The translations under genes and the position numbers were made by a program. This document shows, piece by piece, positions 59,001-64,000 of a stretch of 64,000 nt of DNA; positions within the stretch are counted from its first letter, which is position 1; every line of letters begins with the position of its first letter. Under the pieces are notes generated by a model. The model saw only the letters and a program-made list of their open reading frames with translations. It ran no database searches and was not told the DNA's origin. The DNA comes from Aphelocoma coerulescens (taxonomy: Eukaryota; Chordata; Aves; Passeriformes; Corvidae). The DNA lies in NCBI RefSeq assembly GCF_041296385.1, contig NW_027184085.1:11775301-11839300 (forward strand), in the 5' to 3' direction.

Positions 59001-61954
59001 CGTGTTCTGTTTCTTGTTTTCAGCTGATAGTGGGTGGAGTTCAAAAGTATTTCAAGCTAAACTAACTTCAGAAGACACAAGCTTGGGAGTGAGTTACTAT
59101 CGGCCTGGGCCTCTATTGTCCTCCTGCAGCTTTGAGGATCTTTTTGGCGTTTCTTCATGTGGCTTTTTCACACTGCCCTTGAGGCACTGTGCTTACCAGT
59201 AGATCTTAGTTGTTGTTACTGCTATAATGAAAAGCATTGCTGCTAAGCCCTGCCTTCTTCCCTCTTTCCATATCCCTTTGCTGTTCCCAGCAGCTTATTG
59301 TGTGTCTGTCTGTACCACAGAGAGCTTGTACTGGGCCAGGATCTTGCTATGCTTAATGCTGTTATTTTTATCTTTCCTTCTTGCCTTTCCAGTTTGAGGG
59401 GTTCTTCTTTTATGAGGTTTCGTTCTAAAATGAAGGCCACATTTCCTGCTTATAAAAGTCCCAAATGCAGATGATCATACCTTAAAAGAGACACCGTGCT
59501 TGTTTGTGGAGCAGAGGGTACAACGTAATTTGTGCTATGCAGACATGCCGAACATTAATAAATTCCAATCACCCAAGTCGATGAAAGACACACATTATCT
59601 ATTTCTGGCAAGAATTATATTGCATCTAATTAAGCCCAACTTCAGAACATAGCATTTCATGAGGAAAGTTAATTACAATGCTCTTAGTCTTTGTTACAAG
59701 AAAGCAGTGCTGGGGAAAATCAGCAGTTGACGTTAATTTGTGTTCTCTTACTTAATACTTAACTGTCTCAGTCTTTTAGTATGTAAGCTTGTCAGAGCTG
59801 CCATGCACAGCAGTTTCTGGGGAGAATGTAATTTCAGCTGATGAGAATGACAGAGAGAGAATCTTATTTCTAGTAGTGGAAAGCAGCATAGTGTTCATGG
59901 AGTCCTCCCTCCTCAATGACTCAATACAGAAAGTGCTTTTAAGGGAGTTAATCAATTAACTTTTTTTGTAAGAAAGGTGAGGGCTGGAGCCATTGGTGTT
60001 AAAAAGTTCTATTTGTAATCTTTCTTGCCTTCCTTCTTGATCCCACAATTTAAACCTCCTTTCTGAGCAAAAATTTATGTTGCAAATGTGACCACATACC
60101 CTGCAGAAGTTGTAAGAAAGTAAAGTGACCCATTTAGGAAACATCTTAAGAGCGTTTGCAATGTTTCTTGGGATTGGGCAGAATCAGTCTTAGATTCCTT
60201 AGATTTCACAAGGTGCTTTGTGAGAAGAGAGCTAGTGAAGTGTGGCCTCCCTGCATGGTTGTTTTGTACTCCTCCCCTTTATCAGAGTACCTGTGGTTTT
60301 CCCACTGTAGCCTTCACTGTCTGCTGCTTCTGCTCTTTCTCTGGCATCTGTGCAGAGGCAACTCTCTGCCATCACTCTCTCCAGTGTCCCCCAAGTGCTT
60401 GCCTGGCATCACACAGTGTCTCCTGGGGCTGTTCCAAATTGCTAAAGCAGGTAGCTGTGTGGCATTTGACAGATCAAACACAACAGCTGAGCTCATGCTG
60501 CAGTCTTTGGTGGAAGCACGGTATTATTCTTGTCAATATAATCAGTTTTTCATGAAACTTGCATGAGCTTATTTATCTTGGAGACTGCTTTCTAGCTTTC
60601 AGTAATCTTGGAGTAGGTATACTGGTATAGAATGATTGCATAAACCCCTGGGGGGCATGGGGGAAAGGAAATGGCCCTGAATTAAATTTTATTTCTAGAG
60701 AAACAATTCTGGAACAAGAACAGGACCCTCAAACCTGTATTGCTGAGTTTGCTAAAACCAGCTTTATCAAGGGCTGAAGGTTTCTCTTGGTCACAAAGTA
60801 GTGCTAACAGAAAGCCACCAGCTGGGACTTGTTTTTGAAGCTGACAATTTATATTTAAGAATAGGGATGTGATTTCTTCCTGTGCTAAATAAACTTGTTA
60901 GGAGATCTGATTCAACTCCATAAAATAGTTGGAATTATGAAAGTAGTGTTGTATTGAACTTGTTTAATAAAGCTACTTAACATGGTTGTTTTGAAGACTG
61001 TCTTGATTTCATCAAGCATCTGGCTATACTTGCAATTTGAGAATAATTAAGGGTAGATTTTTTTCTCTAGTGCTTTGTGCAGTGGCACTTTCAACCCTGA
61101 TGGAAATGTTAGGATTGAACTCTGACACACATCTGCCTGCACTGTTTCTAATAAAATAAGTAGACCTCTGCCTTTTGCAACATTACAATTTTTTTCCTAC
61201 GTGATATCATGTATGTCACGTTGGTAGGATCATGTGTGTCAAAGAGCAGTCATATTTTGTCACTGTCTGTCATTGTTTTGAGAACTTTAACGGTACAACT
61301 TGCATCCTGTTTCTTGCTACTTTTACACTGTTGATTCAGACAAGAAATGAAAGAGAATAAGATATTTTGTCATTATCATAATTGTGCTTTTTTGTATGGT
61401 ATAAATTTTCCAGCTTCACTCTTCAGAGGTTACTGACTCTAGTATGTCTGATGATGAATGTGCAGGAATGCTGTCTGCCTGGTGCCTGTCTGTCCATGTT
61501 GCTGCCTCCTCCAACCTGTCAGGGTGGCAGAGGTTTTAGGGGAGGAAGCTATTGAGATGCCTTGTCTCAGGAGACTTTGCCTAAAAAATGGCAGTCATTA
61601 GATAATTTTCATGCAAAACCTGCATCTTCTGTACAGGAGATACATACAGCATTCTCCCTGGTTTTCTCATTTCTTCCCATGAGCCTGTTACCTGGACAAG
61701 GTGCTGTAACTCAGTGAACAGTCAAGATGTATTACTGTGATAGCAAATCTGTCTGACAGATTCTTGCATCTCAGGCAAAACACAAGTGAGGGGTGGACTA
61801 ATTCTGCAATACAGGTTCTGTGGTATAGCTTGGGAGATGCTCTTTTCTTTGAGAAAGAACTCTTCATGGTCTCATTTGACTTTGCTTAGCTTCCCCTGTG
61901 TCTTCTGAGACCAGCAGGCAAGATGATCCACTGTAGGGAGCATCTACACTGGTA

Positions 61955-62040
61955 TTTGCCTGTCACCTAGAATATCCACTTAAGTAACACAAACAAACAT
62001 CTTGTAGAAAAGAAATTTTGGAAGCAGGTATTTCAAAGAG
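61955..62040 (+). repeat. 86-bp duplicated element, copy B
   Basis: This is the second copy of the element at 57,443-57,528, same strand, 4,512 bp downstream, with 83 of 86 bases identical and no gap. The match stops abruptly: the right flank is aacagatg here and ctgcaggg in copy A. Which copy is ancestral cannot be decided from the window. Confidence 0.9.
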
Positions 62041-64000
62041 AACAGATGTAATGATTACTTCCTTAATCTTTCTCTCTTAAGCACACACATGAATCTAAGT
62101 GCAAAAAAGGATTGTTTGGAGTAGATGAGCTAAAAGAGTTGTGGGATCAGGTTATTGAGACAGTGAGATTTTGCCCTCTTCTGTGGGGAGTTGTTGGGAC
62201 TTGTAGCAAAATGCCTCAAACCACAGACTGCATAGCTTTGAGGAATATAATACATAGTTGTGATACCATCTCGTTTGAGCCGTACTGTTTCTGCTTGTGG
62301 TGTTTCAATGGTGCAGTTGTTTTGTGAGCCTGAGATGCTCTCTGGAAGGATACAGAGCCAGCAATTGCCCATCGAGTCATCTATGGCAGAGCAAAGACTG
62401 CAGCAGGAAAGTATGTTGGAAAAGCAAGTCTTGAAAACTTGCATTCAGTGGTAAAAATGGGACTTTTCAGTGCTGCCCTTTGTAAAACACAAGCAGTCAG
62501 TGGCCTCTTCATTAGTACACTTAAATGCCTGATGCAGGACATGGCAAAGACCTTATTGCACAGATTTCTTTTTCCTTCATTGCTTGTAAGCTGGGTTGGG
62601 TTTGCAAGAAATAGCTCTGGTTCCCATTGTCATCTGAAATATGAACTGTGCTTTACATTCCTGACCTGTAACAGAGCTATTTCAAAAACATGCTTTTTCT
62701 CCTCCAAAACAGCATGTGTTGAATTATAATAGCCCATCCTGCAATGCAGACATTTTAATTTTCAACAGGCATGAACGTCTGCAAGGAGGTGAAAGTTCAG
62801 GGTGAGGGGGGAAGGCTAACTCAGAAAATATGAACAGAAATACGTTCCATTCCCAACCCTCTGTTCTTCAGAGCATTCTCACCAAAAGAAATTAAAACCA
62901 GAAAGAATTTTGAAACGATTTTTATCTTGAGAAGAACTTGATGCCTGTTTGAGGTTTGGAATGTAAGTCATGGGTAAAAAGCCATCTTATTTTTGTGTAC
63001 AACTTCACAATATTTAGATGGTGGAGAGAAAATACACCTTTAAAGTCTAAAAATAGATCTGTAATTATGCATAATATGTAAAGATAAGTGACTGTCTGTC
63101 TTAGCCTTGGTATTTTGGCCTATAGGAAGGGCAACCTTCTGCAACCAGTGTTTTCCTTTGAAAACATTTGACATCCTTCACACCTTGTAAAGCATGTTGT
63201 CTGCAAGTTGTGTGCACACTATTGAGCTGGTTAATTTAGGCTCCTGATGTATCTGCTGCTCACTGCTCGCCTGGCTGTGCTCCAAGCAGAAGAGCGGTTT
63301 GCCTAGTGGGAGAGAAGTTCTTGCTGGTGTGGTGTGGTTGAAGATTTTTGTAGCTCAGGGACTGAGCATCACGAGAGGTAGCTGCAGTGGTAAGTGAGGT
63401 ATCAATTTTGCTGTACTTCTGGTAAAACATAAGGGTTGAGGGTTTGAGAGAGAAGTTGGGGGCAAGTAGCTAAAGAGCCTAAACTGTAGTGGTGGATTGA
63501 CTTTTGTAGAGTTCTGTAAATGTCTGCTTGACTTCCTGAGAGAAGGGAAACTTCAAGTCAGTTTTTTGCAAAAGCAAATCCACTGCATGAATGCTGTGTG
63601 TCAGTAGGGCAGAGGAGATGGCACAGATCACTCGTTCCTCCTTAGGCAGTCTTGTGGAGCAGGAGGGTGTTACAAGTGCCAACATAATAGGGAACATATC
63701 TCAGCTGAAAGGATGTAGAAACCCTGTCTGACAACACTGTGGACAGAATTAAAGCGAGGCAGTGGAGCTGTCTGTTTTCCTAAAGCCTGATTTATGCAGG
63801 AATTCACTTCTGACAATTTGGTGATAAACATTCTGTTTCTTAAAAAGAGAAAAAAGGTGCAAGCATCACATATGCTTTGATTTGTGAGTAGGTGAGCTGC
63901 ACAGGTGCAGTAAAAAAAGGTAGAAACCTAAATATGGATACATGTGTTTGTTCAGAAGAAATGCTAAAATAGGAGGAAATTGTAAAATCAATGCAATGAA

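Larger units (their letters stand above)
44705..64000 (+). other. RAI14: RAI14 intron 2 (partial, runs off the window)
   Basis: This is at least 19.3 kb of intron beginning at the gtaagt donor. It contains a CR1 copy (52,598-53,440), an 86-bp element present twice, a T18 run, a minus-strand G-quadruplex motif and an HSE-like cluster. Nothing resembling the ankyrin-repeat exons was seen. The remaining frames (up to 159 codons) show no domain. A stretch at about 59,520-59,690, AT-rich with several TAATTA-type homeodomain cores and no repeats, has the look of a conserved element, but I cannot test this. Confidence 0.7.

Noticed and set aside
59022..59202. Acceptor-like ttttcag followed by an open frame to 59,202
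   Set aside because: The peptide does not match the RAI14 sequence expected after KSD (TNEWN...), and no donor is seen at the other end.
1..64000. CRISPR arrays, operons, tRNA or rRNA genes, intact retroviruses
   Set aside because: None was seen. The composition, CR1 content and splice signals show vertebrate nuclear DNA, and no LTR pairs or Gag/Pol-type frames were recognised.

Overview
The window looks like bird nuclear DNA, most probably from a songbird. It contains several CR1 retrotransposon fragments of avian type, long stretches without genes, one vertebrate CpG-island promoter and one clearly recognisable coding exon. There is no bacterial-style gene organisation, and the many short open frames look like chance.

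The one gene I can name is RAI14 (ankycorbin), on the + strand and only partly included. A CpG island at about 33,690-34,840 holds the promoter, and the probable first, non-coding exon ends at a GT donor at 34,013/34,014. The second exon (44,613-44,704) carries the start codon and the first 12 codons, MKSLKAKFRKSD, which match the N-terminus I know for vertebrate RAI14. Intron 1 is about 10.6 kb. Intron 2 begins at 44,705 and runs off the right edge, so the ankyrin repeats and coiled coil lie outside the window. RAI14 is Z-linked in chicken, so this is probably Z-chromosome sequence (inference from synteny).

The left half (1 to about 33,300) is the region upstream of RAI14. I see no gene I can support there. 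It holds an old, degraded CR1 tail (about 3.2 kb), a frameshifted relic resembling the GIY-YIG endonuclease of Penelope-like retroelements (about 17 kb, minus strand), a CR1 copy whose reverse-transcriptase core is deleted (18.3-19.5 kb), a short CR1 with a visible target-site duplication (24.3 kb), a purine-rich tract (21.6-21.8 kb), a 22-bp perfect palindrome (25.3 kb), and a plus-strand CR1 that ends right at the CpG island.

The right half is intronic. It holds two more minus-strand CR1 copies (37.3 and 52.6 kb), an 86-bp element present twice with three differences (57.4 and 62.0 kb), a C-rich stretch able to form a G-quadruplex on the minus strand, and a heat-shock-element-like cluster. 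I found no convincing undescribed system. The most useful leads are the Penelope-like relic, the duplicated 86-bp element, and the 5'UTR organisation of RAI14 (short upstream ORFs and a possible 33-nt cassette exon).
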